Shown one piece after another: positions 22,761 through 34,133 of a stretch of DNA of 64,000 bases. The notes beneath the pieces were generated by a model. It searched no databases. It had not been told where the DNA came from and was given only the letters and a program-made list of their open reading frames with translations. The position numbers and the translations under genes were made by a program. The stretch is from positions 15,886,195-15,950,194 of the forward strand of contig NC_086384.1 of NCBI RefSeq assembly GCF_036588685.1, read 5' to 3'. Within the stretch, counting starts at the first letter, position 1. Every line of letters begins with the position of its first letter. This DNA is from Mytilus trossulus. Its lineage: Eukaryota > Mollusca > Bivalvia > Mytilida > Mytilidae.

Positions 22761-23540
22761 GCCAAATAGGAGTAATTTTAAATATTTTTTAATACTATAG
22801 TGATTTTGTTTTGTTTTAATCAATCCATCCAAAACTCTATATCGAAGAAATAGATTGAGGACTCATCTTTGAAATTTACGTCATATTTTTACCGGAAGTG
22901 TCAACTTTATATCTAAACATTTACAACATGCTAGAATAAGTGGTTTTGGGGATAACTTTAAGCCAAAAGTTTAATGACCAGCACAAAATAAAATTATTTT
23001 CTTTACATTTTGAAAAAAGTTGAAAATTTGAATAAAAAAAATGATATTTCTATGTCTGCCATTTTGGTTATAACCGGAAGTAAGGATTTTTAAGACATAT
23101 GTCTTATACATTCTAGCCATCAGAAGCACCAAAGAAAGGTTCCTACACAATGTAATGATAGTAGAAATATGTGAAAACACATTTCAATTACCCTCTCTAA
23201 AAAATGAGCTTATCTAAGTACAATGTCCGCCATGTTGGATTTTAACCGGAAGTGGGGTTTCTGAAGACATCTTATCTATTTAATTTATCCAAAAGTAGTA
23301 AAAAACAAAGGTCTGTACCAAATATTATGATAGTAGCATGATAATAACACATTTTTACACGCTAGCCTTCGATATTGGGCTGATTTAAGTATGACGTCCG
23401 CCATTTTGGATTTTACCGGAAGTGAGACATTTTTTTCAAATGCCTCCCTATCTGAAATAAAAGAGTAATAGTTGAGGAAGGTCTATGCCAAATTTCATGC
23501 TTGTAACAGGATGTGCACAATTTTTCACAAAGCCGCCGGA

Positions 23541-23548
23541 CTATTATA
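23541..23548. repeat. Right target-site duplication of the foldback element
   Basis: CTATTATA, identical to 19891-19898. Confidence 0.65.
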
Positions 23549-24027
23549 TTATATTGATGTCGGACAATATCTTTTCAGAAATCTATAGTTATCCTCATTA
23601 TTCAAAATCCAAACAAATGCTAGTACCGACAAAAAAAATACCATAGAAAAATATCACCATATAAACCTACAAAAACAACATAAAATATCAATATAACCTT
23701 ACAATCAACATCACCAAGAACGATTGTTTTCATAGAACAGAGAGACGAACGAGTCAACATGGACATCAACAACTCAATAAACGGGTAAAACTATATATTG
23801 CTGTCTGCTCTTTATTCGGGTTGTAGTCTTTTTGACATATTATTCTCCATTTCTATTCTCAATTACTTCAGCTAGATGTCGAGTTGGATATTGTCAATTC
23901 AAGTCAAACAGGTCGTTATTGTCTCCATTGGACGATATCATGTCGGGCTGTTTCTAGCATACTATACGGTATAGGCTTTCTCGTTGCTAATGGTTGCACG
24001 GTTGCCTATGTATACATGTTAATAATT
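23549..24027. other. Short intergenic stretch, family B trace
   Basis: No gene. Positions 23795-23870 resemble the TCGGGTTGTTGTC and CCATTT...TCTCAATT end of family B. Confidence 0.35.
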
Positions 24028-25031
24028 CAGGGGCGGATTTAGGCGGGGGCGTGGCGGGCGTGCGCCCCCCCCCTAAAATTTGCAAAGCATGGGTTGACTT
24101 CAACATGTTTAAGTATCAGAAGAGACCATGCAATCATGTTTAACATTCAAAGTATATAAAACAGTCAGTTTAACAGAATCAACGTGATTACTAATCAACT
24201 GATCTACGCTTTATTAAAGTTCTATAAATAATTTCAAAGGAAGGTGTCAAACGCAGAGCTGCATTTGATGACAAATATAATAGGTTTTTAGCAGTTAAAG
24301 TAAAAACAAAATAATGTTACATTGTATTTGAGGTTTTTATTATCAATTTGTTTGATAATCGTAGATCTAAAACATGCCTTACTCACTTTCAAAATTTCAT
24401 TATGACACGGTCAAGAAAACAGTCGGCAGGTGAGATTCTTTTATAATATCCGTAATGAAAGATAGGAATACTGTATCAAGCGAAAGGTTAGTTTATTAAT
24501 TTGTATCTCGCGATCTATGTCTATATTTATTTCTCACTTGCATCCTAAATATTTAGCCGAATTCTATACTGTATGCTTGGGATCCCAAGAAAATAAATAA
24601 AACTGCGTAAGTGCATCTCATTCTGATTTTAGTTGTTTGTGGCGAACACAGTAAAGTCTGACACGACCACCGAAAATCAAAAAAGTAAAAAAACAGATGG
24701 TATGAAAGGACAAATAAAAATTGCTGGTAAAAGTAGAACTTTTCGTTTGAAAATTATATTGGTCAGGTGAGCAATTGTAATCTGTCTCGTCTCACTTTGC
24801 GCCCGTCTGTCCGCCCGTCTATCTGTAAATTGTTGTCAGGTGTGGATTAAGGCAGTTTCGGCTCAGTGACTGAAACTTTAATTCCTCGCTAATTTTAACA
24901 CACAGTAGTTCGAAATATCTACATTTCACCCCTTTAGAAGAATATTTCAATAATTTAACCTAAAAAAACCTCAAAAAAATTGCGCGCCCCCCACCCCCCT
25001 CCCCTAACTGGAAATCCTGGATCCGCCCCTG
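24028..25031. mobile_element. 1.0-kb non-autonomous TIR element (hAT-like ends)
   Basis: The ends are CAGGGGCGGATTTAGG and CCTGGATCCGCCCCTG, an inverted pair of the kind found on hAT-type elements. The interior has no transposase ORF and C-rich/G-rich subterminal tracts. A clear 8-bp target duplication is not visible. Confidence 0.7.
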
Positions 25032-25981
25032 GTTATTGCTTTCATGCCCTAATTATATAACATCTCCTTATTATTAGCTCAATTGGGTCGATGACTGATA
25101 CCAAGGTCAATATGTCAAATGCCATGCATTGATATATTTCTTACATTATTTTATCTATTGTTTTAGTTAAAATTACAGTTGAATGTAGTGTATTTGAGGG
25201 TGCACATTAGTATTGGCCTCGAAGACCCGACTCTCACTTTCGAGCTACCATTGGAGAAACACACATATAATTTAATGTACATATTAGAACAAAACATTGA
25301 CTTATGTTTTTTATTATAGATAAAATGTTATAAATAAGAATTTAGCATAACGTTTATTAAACATATATAGCATTTGAAAGACAATATAGAGATTATAAAA
25401 CCACTTGTACACCCGGCTAATATAAAAACGTTATTAGATCACCGGTTCATTCAAGCAAGGAAGAAAAGTATTATTATAATATATACAATTTAAACCATGT
25501 TCTATATTTGGACTCTGTTCCACAGGTTAAATACTTATATTCAATCACGATTTTTTATATTTTAATTCCAATGAGATGTATTTGGATTCAATTTTCGATT
25601 AAAGTAAAACAAACGTTCTTGATATTTCCTCTGTATGATATTTGTACTTACCGGTGATTTGACCACACTCTACTTTGTTGACACTTCCATAGATGTTTAC
25701 TGTACTATCTTTTTTCATGGATTATTGATTGTTTATTGATGTTGCTAGGTATTTACTTAATTATTGAAAGATATTTATGGTTGACTGAGAAGTCACATTT
25801 GATTTTTTTTATACCGTGTGCAAAGCTGGCTGTTGATTGATTTAAAAAAAAAGTGATGCTATGAATTTAATACAACCAAGCTGCATTAACTGCCACGAAC
25901 AATTAGACAGTTAAACAATTATAATTATTAGAACCACAAGTGTGCTTCAATTATGAGGATGATGATGAATGGCTGTTAACT
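25032..25981. other. Intergenic, nothing recognised
   Basis: AT-rich sequence with no supported gene or repeat boundary. Confidence 0.4.
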
Positions 25982-26971
25982 ATCAAATAAACATGCTAGT
26001 TTTGAAAAGGAGCCCGCTGACGAGATATTGTAGCATTGGCTTAAATTTATGTCACATGACCATCACCTCATATTCAGGACGAGGACATGTAAATGTAACA
26101 TGGGTATTTAATAGATATAGGAAGATGTGGTGTGAGTGCCAATGAGACAACTCTCCATCCAAATAACAATTTAAAAAGTAAACCATTATAGGTTAAAGTA
26201 CGGCCTTCAACACGGAGCCTTGGCTCACACCGAACAACAAGCTATAAAGGGCCCCAAAATTACTAGTGTAAAACCATTCAAACGGGAAAACCAACGGTCT
26301 AATCTATATAAACAAAACGAGAAACGAGAAACACGTATATATTACATAAACAAACGACAACTACTGTACATCAGATTCCTGACTTAGGACAGGTGCAAAC
26401 ATTTGCAGCGGGATTAAACGTTTTAATGGATCCAAACCTTCTCCCTTTTTCTGAAACAATAGCATAACATCACAACATAGAAAAACATACGATAAAATAT
26501 CAATTGGCAGACTTAACTCAATCAAAAAACGTATGATTTAACGCTGTTTTGTACTAGACCGACAGACGAGCTGGATTTATAGCGTGCTCGTTCAGGTAAC
26601 GCATGCCACTTTACCCGGTCACATTATGCTGACTCCGAAGCGACTATAGGCTATGCTCTTACATGTACTCCTTAATGCCGTGTGCTTAACGGAGAAGAAG
26701 CAACATACCAATTTAAGGGCCTTTAGTTTGATTTTCATGTTGATAGAACTACATGAAATAGTTAACCTAATCCTTATAGTTCTAAGATTATACCTGCCAG
26801 ACATAAACACCCTACAATCCTTCCTTACTACACAAATAGTTGACCTATTGCCTTACCACTGAACCGTGAAAATGAGGTTATAGTCATGTGATACTTAAGC
26901 CAATACAGTTAAATGATCCCTTCAATATCTCGTCAGCGGGCTCCTTTTCAAAACTAGCATGTTTATTTGAT
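25982..26971. mobile_element. 990-bp element with 49-bp perfect terminal inverted repeats
   Basis: Both ends share a 49-bp inverted repeat that begins ATCAAATAAACATGCTAG and contains AGGAGCCCGCTGACGAG. Weaker inverted similarity continues inward (CACATGACCAT against ATAGTCATGTG). The interior holds a subfamily-A repeat (26120-26470) and a unit like the 145-bp satellite. No coding capacity and no clear target duplication. Confidence 0.75.
26120..26470 (-). repeat. Family A dispersed repeat, diverged subfamily
   Basis: Cues are GATGTGGTGTGAGTGCCAAT and CTTGGCTCACACCGAAC. Same subfamily as 43395-43605 and 56995-57250. Confidence 0.75.
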
Positions 26972-26984
26972 TGTGAGTTGTCTT

Positions 26985-27800
26985 AGCGGGGCCTTTTATA
27001 GCTGACTATGCGGTATGGGCTTTGCTCATTGTTGAAGGCCGTATCGGTGACCTACAGTCGTGAATGTTTGTGTCATGTTGGTCTTTTGTGGATAGTTGTC
27101 TCATTGGCAATCATACCACATCTTCTTTTTTTTTATAAAATTGTGTTGCAATGTGAAATCCCGGAGTACCAATTTTTTACTGGCTGTATACTTCTCCGGA
27201 ACAGACTAACTATTCGTAATAGGAATTTTATTTACTGTTTTTGACAATGAATAGATAATGAAATTCGTCTCCTACTCCAGATCCACAGAGATGAAAAAAT
27301 CGCTCATTTTTTTTTATCCTATACCATCTTCCCGATTTTAGGGGAAATTTTAAAGTTTGAATATTTCAGATTTGCTATACAAATTCTGTCACACGGCTTT
27401 AACTTTATTAAATATGGTTTCAAACGAAAGTCCTGTTTGTATTCAAAATCTGCATATAATGCACTTTTCTTTAAAAGTTATTCATTCGTATATATAAACT
27501 GATCATTAAATTGTCGTGAAGTAGCACGAGTAGGTTAATATGTTCTGTATTTATAGTTTTTTGAAACCCAGTCAGTGATATTGTTTGCCTTGAATTAGTG
27601 GAGAATAAAGGCTGTTTTTCCCTGGAGAAGAATCCCAATTTGAAAAAAAGGCTTAAAATTATTCCCAAAAAGACAACTTTTTCCCCAAACAGTGCAGTCT
27701 CAGTAGTAATTGTGCATGAATAGAAACTAAAAAACACTCATTTAAAAAACATTTTTCATGCCTAAAATGATTATATGTGCAGATTTGAGGGTCTATTTGT
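26985..27800. repeat. Left arm of a recent inverted duplication
   Basis: Starts in a family A fragment (26985-27130) and continues through unique sequence to the GGGTCTATTTGT block at about 27800. Its reverse complement is at 30970-31279 and 32636-33160. Over about 190 bp compared by eye (27130-27320) only three or four differences were seen. Confidence 0.85.
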
Positions 27801-28354
27801 TAATGTCTGTGTCATTTTGGTCTTTTGTGAATAGTTGTCTCATTGACAATCATACCACATCTTTTTTTATATGTGTGATCGTGAATGAATGTGTTGGGTA
27901 AAGGCTGTACACGTGTCCACTGTTATTGCTCTTATTCAAATGCTTAGCAATGTACATCCAATTTAGTAATATATCAGCAGGATGATTAGTTGTTGCTTTT
28001 ACTTGAACTGTCGCGGAATAGAAATTCCTTCATAATATAAGTTCTACAAGGAAAATATATTCTGGAATACTTTTTCCACAGGAATAAATATTACAGAATA
28101 TGTTCCTAACGGAATAAATAGTATACAATATTTGTTCCAACAGGAATAGATATTATTATAGTGTATATAACAAAGTTTCCATTGGAACTTCTGTCAGGTG
28201 GAACAAATATACGTTGACAGTGGAAAACATTTTATACAAATTTAGGACTATACAGAACCGTTTGAAGAACCAAATCAATCAATCAGAGACTTTTAATGAA
28301 AACAAGATAACAATAATTTAGTCATTATCAATGAACTATACTAGTATATATTTG

Positions 28355-28490
28355 TTTAGGGGTCAGCTGAAGGACGCCTCCGGGTGCGGGAATTTCTCGC
28401 TGCATTGGTGACCTTCTGCTGTTGTTTTTTTCTATGGTCGGGTTGTTGTCTCTTTGACACATTCCCCATTTCCACTTTCAATTTTATTTA
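28355..28490 (+). repeat. Family B dispersed repeat fragment
   Basis: GGTCAGCTGAAGGACGCCTC, GGGTGCGGGAATTTCTCGCT and the TCGGGTTGTTGTCTCTTTGA tail. Confidence 0.85.
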
Positions 28491-28862
28491 CAATTTGATA
28501 CGTTGAGATAACATCCTCTAGGCAGGTATAACATTCAAGATAAGTTTGGATGGATCTAAATAAAACATGTATAGACAACTTACTGAGTTTAATCTGTAGA
28601 CAGCTATCAGAAATATTCCACCAGAAGGATATCATCATTGAGGTAAACGCAAGTTCCCCCAGCAGAAGGTGTAAGAAACCGTCACATCAAACAGGGTTAA
28701 TGCTAAACATATTGAAGATTAAAAGGACCAAACATTTAGGTGGATATAATTTGGGTTATATAACCATAAATGTACACACTAGGACTTTGGTGGATATTTG
28801 TCTCATTGTCAACCATTCCACATCTCCTTATTTTTAAACTTGAAGGCCATTCGAACTCTCTA

Positions 28863-28884
28863 CCCCCCCCCCCCCCCCCCCCCC
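28863..28884. repeat. Poly-C run (22)
   Basis: Uninterrupted C run followed by TTCCCCC. Confidence 0.9.
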
Positions 28885-29597
28885 TTCCCCCTTACATATT
28901 TGTTTACATGACTCCATTCGAAATGGATACTTCATTGGCATTCATACCAAATATCCTTATTTGTTTTATTTAATATTAATTGCAAGTTCAAAATTTAGGC
29001 CAACAGTAGCTTATTTATTAGCTTTAAGCAGATTAGTCTTTATAACAAACAACAACAAATTAATTCCCTGAATACAAAACACAAAACTTTGTGACTTAAG
29101 TATTGAATATCTGTTGTTATAAACAGTGATAAATAAGATAATAAATACAAATATTGTTCAGTACAAAATGAACTATTATATAGAATGATTTAAACAGATA
29201 CAAACTCCCGTCAAAATGTTATTTTGATGTCTTTATTTTTTCTGAGCGATATTTCCATATAAAATGTGTACAATTTTATTTTGTTTTCAACATACGAACT
29301 ATTCGAAGTCCAAATATTCTTTGGTGCCAATCAGAAACAATATCACATTGACTTTATCCAATGTTTCATTAAACAGTTAAATGGTCGGGTGTTTTATGCC
29401 AAAACCAATAGGAGTAAAAAAATCGCATTCTGACATTTAGATGTGCCGGCCACATTGTTAAATTTTAAGTATAAACTTGTGAAAATAGATTTATAAACTT
29501 TAAAGCTTAGTACTTATAGTGTCAAAAAGGAAAACAAGTGAAAACGTTAGAACTTATTTACATGAAAAACATAAATGTTCATTGAACGTGAATAACA
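28885..29597. other. 3' flank of the small membrane protein gene
   Basis: Probable 3' untranslated region of the minus-strand gene. TTTATT at 29275-29280 and 29232-29237 gives AATAAA on the minus strand, 318 and 361 nt after the stop. Confidence 0.4.
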
Positions 29598-30062
29598 TCA
29601 TCTTAGTCTTTGTTCAATAGAATAAGCTAGCACAAAAACTAGAAATGTTAGAATACCAACTGATACAATTAATGTACGCCTGAAGCATCGCTCTGTGTCG
29701 GGATCCAGTTTGGGTCTGTGTATCATTGGGGAACATAGATCTGTGTCTGTAACTTCCTCCTTTGGAGTACTTTTGTTTACACACGGAGCAATGGTCCCTT
29801 TTATACTCTTTTTCCTTTTAACAATGTTATTATTTTTCTCAAGGACACCAGAACCCAGAATTTTATCGACGATAACTCTTCTCTTGGACGAGAAAGCATG
29901 TTGGAATGCCTCGAGCACAAGCTTAAGCTTCCTTATTTTACACGAACACAGCTCTGTCTCCTCGCCACAACAAGGTTGTTTTTCAATCTTCTTTTTCCAT
30001 TTTTGTCTTAACGTACTAGGAAGTGCCTGTCGTCCAAGTTCCATTATTTTTGAACGCTCCAT
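29598..30062 (-). CDS. Small basic protein with C-terminal membrane anchor
   Basis: The ATG at 30062 gives 154 residues (MERSKIMELGRQ). Features in order: a Lys/Arg-rich N-terminus; a Cys cluster CCGEETELCSC at about 31-41; a basic central part (IVKRKKSIKG); and one hydrophobic segment at about 131-148 (LIVSVGILTFLVFVLAY) just before the terminal SIEQRLR. With no signal peptide and a segment at the very end, it should be tail-anchored with most of the chain in the cytosol. It is intronless as read. It lies between the arms of the 27-33 kb inverted duplication. A similar layout at 34134-34523 suggests a paralogue. Family unknown. Confidence 0.55.
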   Translation of the reverse strand: MERSKIMELGRQALPSTLRQKWKKKIEKQPCCGEETELCSCKIRKLKLVLEAFQHAFSSKRRVIVDKILGSGVLEKNNNIVKRKKSIKGTIAPCVNKSTPKEEVTDTDLCSPMIHRPKLDPDTERCFRRTLIVSVGILTFLVFVLAYSIEQRLR

Positions 30063-30454
30063 TTTTCTCAACACACGTCACATTAATCCATATACAAAAA
30101 TAGATGAATCGGTTTGTTTCAAAAGTTTGTCTTATATATTTCTATCCGTCCAAGTTAACACATATTCCTTCTATTATGATAGAGTTAGAAACCGTCTTGA
30201 CCCGGCCTTTTCGCGTCGAGATATTGTTTACTTTTTCAAACAACGTGTGATTTCAATTCACACTATTAACAGAAGAAATTGTTCCTTTAAAATTTAAAAG
30301 ACGCCTTTGGGTAAATAATAAGTATTACTAATCCGTAATTGCATTTGAATGAAAACCTTTATACATAATTCCTTTAATGAGGCCTTTTCACACATTTTAT
30401 TTTCTTTGTTCCTAATAACTATTTGGTGAAACTAATACAGAAATGAAATTGAAG

Positions 30455-30540
30455 ATGGAAAAAGGGAATCTGTCAAAGAGACAACAACCCGATCAACGAG
30501 CAGATAACAGGCAAAGTCCACCAATGGGTCTAGATACTAT
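30455..30540 (-). repeat. Family B fragment, reverse orientation
   Basis: Contains AAAGAGACAACAACCCGATC and GAGCAGATAACAGG. Confidence 0.6.
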
Positions 30541-30969
30541 TTAAATTTTGTGCTTGAAATTATGACAAATGTGTTTTTAATTGTTTATTTTACTATACGC
30601 ATATGGTACTGAATATATTAATGATAATAGTACGTTTTCAAATCCCACAAAATTTCAGTGTTTTATTACCTATGTTAAATTCATAAATAACTTGGATGGA
30701 GAGTTGTCTCATTGGCGCTCCACATCTTCTGATATCAATTAAGTGGATTTAGTTTTATTTTGGCAATATCAACTTCCATTTGATAATCTGGCAGTGATAT
30801 TGTTGGCTTTTTTTTCAAAACTACCTGTACCCTTTTTCACTGGGAAAATATGCGGCATTTTCATGAAATTAGGAAATTTAAAATAAACCATGAATTTGTC
30901 TGAAACTTCAATTTACAGACCCATTTTCAAGAGTCAAACCCTGCTTTAAAATAAGACCCCAGTGATGAT

Positions 30970-31279
30970 ACACAAATAGACCCTCAAATCTGCACATATA
31001 CTCATTTTAGGCATGAAAAATGTTTAAATAAGTGTTTTTTAGTTTGTATTCATGCACAATTACTACTGAGACTGCACTGTTTGGGGAAAAAGTTGTCTTT
31101 TTGGGAACAATTTTAAGCCTTTTTTTCAAATTGGGATTCTTCTCCAGGGAAAAAAGCCTTTATTCTCCACTAATTCAAGGCAAACAATATCACTGACTGG
31201 GTTTCAAAAAACTATAAATACAGAACATATTAACCTACTCGTGCTACTTTCACGACAATTTAATGATCAGTTTATATAT
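30970..31279. repeat. Right arm of inverted duplication, inner part
   Basis: Reverse complement of about 27488-27800 (ACAAATAGACCCTCAAATC through TGATCAGTTTATATAT). The arm is cut here by the inserted element. Confidence 0.85.
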
Positions 31280-32624
31280 GTCGTGTACAAGTTGCGATTT
31301 TGTACATGTTATAACATGTACAAAAATATTGTACATGTTATAACTTGTATGATGCAAAAATACAAGTTATAACATGTACAAAAGTACCTCATACATGTTA
31401 TAACCTGTACAAAATATTGCCTAAAAATGGTTTTAACTTGTACAAAATCGAAAAATAAAGATATGTTTCTATTATCGCAACAAATGTTATTGACATCAAT
31501 AATATTTTCATAACTTTTTTATTATTTCTTCATGTTAGTGTGTTTTGTCCTTTTTTGATACAGTTAATGTCCAGAGGTCGGTATTACAAAGCATTCCTAA
31601 GACTTGTCATAAGATACATGTATATCTTAGGACATGTCTTATGATTCTCTTATGACTATCTATTGACATATCTTTATTTGATGAATTGTAAATGTGAGTG
31701 TCCACTTTGAAGGCAATAGTAAAATACTTTCATTCTAGTTGACACTAAAAGACATAAGAGGATAGCCAGGACAGATGTGTCGACAAATAAAATTGGGAAT
31801 GGAAATGGGGTATGTGTCTAAAAGATAACAACCCGCCCAAGGAGCAGACAACATCCAAAGGACACAAATACATGCTTTCAAAGTCGAGGATATATATTTA
31901 AAACATAAAAATGAAATTCGCCTAATGAAATAATCGTATAGTTTATAAAAAAAAAATTGAGTTATAAATTTACATAAGTCATGCTGAATGCCAAAAATGT
32001 TGAAGAGTAGATCCAAAGATATTTATAATGAAACGTGGTGCAATGAAAACTATTTCAGCTCTCTTGATTTTTCAGAGTAAGCATATAAGACATTGTTTTA
32101 GTCTTTGTATGCTATAAAACGAGAGGGAGGAGTATTACCCAATATTATTAGGCATCGTTCTTCAAATTTTGGGAAGAATTAAGTTACATGTACTAGTATC
32201 TAATGTAATTGTCATTGTGGAAATGCAAGCTTTTAGTAAATAGTGTCACACTTATTTAAGCCATGATGGACTACATAAAACATTTAATCACATGAAAACA
32301 CATTTTGCCAACATAAGTCATGAAACATATATTTCTGTAACTATGTGATCATTGTCCTCTACAGAAAGAGACACGTTATGGCCTATTTATTGTTGTTGTT
32401 CTTTATGCATTGGTGAATTTAAATGTGTATTTTACTTCATTAAGATTTATCTTAAATTTTGTACAAGTTAGATCCATTTTTAAGCAATATTTTGTACATG
32501 TTATAACATGTATGAGGTACTTTTGTACATGTTATAACTTGTATTTTTGCATTATACAAGTTATAACATGTACAATATTTTTGTACTTGTTATAACCTGT
32601 ACAAAAATGCAACTTGTACACGAC
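31280..32624. mobile_element. 1345-bp TIR transposon with palindrome-built ends
   Basis: Terminal inverted repeats of about 166 bp (31280-31446 and 32458-32624) begin GTCGTGTACAAGTTGC and differ at only about seven sites. ATATAT flanks both sides (31274-31279 and 32625-32630); the uninterrupted target is present in the other arm near 27485, confirming the insertion. Each TIR is a chain of TACATGTTATAACATGTA-type palindromes, including a perfect 28-bp one at 31298-31325. The interior has a reversed family B fragment (31785-31865) and no transposase. Confidence 0.85.
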
Positions 32625-32635
32625 ATATATACGAC

Positions 32636-33160
32636 ATTGGTTTCCCAAATGAATAACTTTTAAAGAAAAGTGCATTATATGCAGATTTTGAATACAAACA
32701 GGACTTTCGTTTGAAACCATATTTAATAATGTTAAAGTCGTATGACAGAATTTGTATAGCAAATCTGAAATATTCAAATTTTAAAATTTCCCCTAAAATC
32801 GGGAAGATGGTATAGGATACAAAAAAATGAGCGATTTTTTCATCTCTGTGGATCTGGAGTAGGAGACGAATTTCATTATCTATTCATTGTCAAAAACAGT
32901 AAATAAAATTCCTATTACGAATAGTTAGTCTGTTCCGGAGAAGAATACAGCCAGTAAAAAATTGGTATTCCGGGATTTCACATTGCAACACAATTTTATA
33001 AAAAAGAAGATGTGGTATGATTGCCAATGAGACAACTATCCACAAAAGACCAAAATGACACAAACATTCACAACTGTAGGTCACCGATACGGCCTTCAAC
33101 AATGAGCAAAGCCCATAACGCATAGTCAGCTATAAAAGGCCCCGATAAGACAATGTAAAA
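32636..33160. repeat. Right arm of inverted duplication, outer part
   Basis: Reverse complement of about 26976-27485, including the GAGCGATTTTTTCATCTCTG block and the family A end. About 14 bp (CATTGGTTTCCCAA) at its start have no match in the other arm. Confidence 0.85.
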
Positions 33161-33415
33161 CAATTCAAACGAGAAAACTAACGGCCTTATTTATGTAAAA
33201 CAAATGAACGAAAAACAAATATGTAACCCATAAACAAACGACAACCACTGAATTACAGGGTCCTGACTTGGGACAGGCACATACATAAATAATGTGGCGG
33301 GATTAAACATGTTAGCGGGATCCCAACCCTCCCCCTAACCTGGGACAGTGGTATAACAGTACAACAAAAGAACGAACTATAAAAATCAGTTGAAAAAGGC
33401 TTAACTCATCAGATA
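33003..33415 (-). repeat. Family A dispersed repeat, near full length
   Basis: Runs from AGATGTGGTATGATTGCC to CAACCCTCCCCCTAACC and AAAAAGGCTTAACTCATC. Its first 150 bp belong to the inverted duplication. Confidence 0.85.
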
Positions 33416-34133
33416 GATTTAATTAATTCTCAATTATCAAGCTTCTTTAGTCTGCTGCTCTTGTCGTTTTCTATTTAAGAAAGGGAAATGCTGAAATGTT
33501 ACTATTACAGTTTTGTTTCTGCTTTTGACTATTTACCAGAACCTTTCCCCCCGAGAATCTGTAATCGATAACACCTTTGCTAAAATCGGAAAAACATTGA
33601 AAAGATCTAGTTTTTTTGTTCACAGGGATACTTTTCACTATTTTCAAAGTTGGGATCCAGTTATAGCTTGTACTTTGTACCATGCGGTATTCGAATGACC
33701 ATATAATTGAAAGCCGTACGGAGACCACTAGTTGTTGAGATTCTTATACCTCTTTGCATTTCTTTTTTTTCAAACAGCCAATGCATTACATCCGATTCGG
33801 TACAATGAAAAAAATAATCCTTATTTTGATATTATGTAGATTATATCTAATAACATGTACTAGTTGTTTAAAATGTATATCTGTCCATTTTGTACACTCA
33901 TTGCTTTTACAATTAGCTACCCATAATCTCTAAAAGTCATATAAATGTCTGATCAATATGATCGTATATTTGTCTTTGTCTTATTGTAATTACGCCTCTT
34001 CGACTGGTAGTATACTTTCACTTTGTTGAAGTTGACCACCTATACATGTAAATATAATTAAAGAAAGATTCAAGAACTTATCTTTTAAAATATTTGTCAT
34101 TGGAATTAAGTATAAGAACAAAATTTCTGGATT
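33416..34133. other. Intergenic, 3' flank of the second small membrane protein gene
   Basis: No further gene is supported. Open frames on both strands at 33471-33728 overlap each other and have no splice or domain support. Confidence 0.35.

Larger units (their letters stand above)
19899..23540. mobile_element. 3.6-kb palindromic (foldback) transposable element
   Basis: Two arms of about 1.8 kb are inverted copies of each other around 21720, with very little spacer. Matching blocks include 19920-20070 with 23390-23530, 20745-20830 with 22610-22700, 21290-21500 with 21960-22190, and 21540-21580 with 21895-21930. The outer ends read TTCGGCGGCT and AGCCGCCGGA. Both are flanked by the 8-bp direct repeat CTATTATA (19891-19898 and 23541-23548), which suits a hAT-type duplication. 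The arms differ by many substitutions and indels, so the element is old or assembled from diverged copies. No intact ORF. Confidence 0.8.

Noticed and set aside
24028-25031. 8-bp target duplication around the CAGGGGCGGAT element
   Set aside because: The flanks TAATAATT and GTTATTGC do not match, so no duplication is claimed.
28550-28837. 95-codon plus-strand frame as an exon
   Set aside because: Its first half looks mildly protein-like, but no matching acceptor/donor pair or partner exon was found, and its 3' part is repeat-like.
29695-30297. 200-codon plus-strand frame
   Set aside because: Antisense to the small membrane-protein gene; no known domain and no splice logic. The minus frame has the better composition and poly(A) signals.
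31735-32016. 93-codon minus-strand frame as a transposase
   Set aside because: No catalytic motifs; part of it is a reversed family B fragment.
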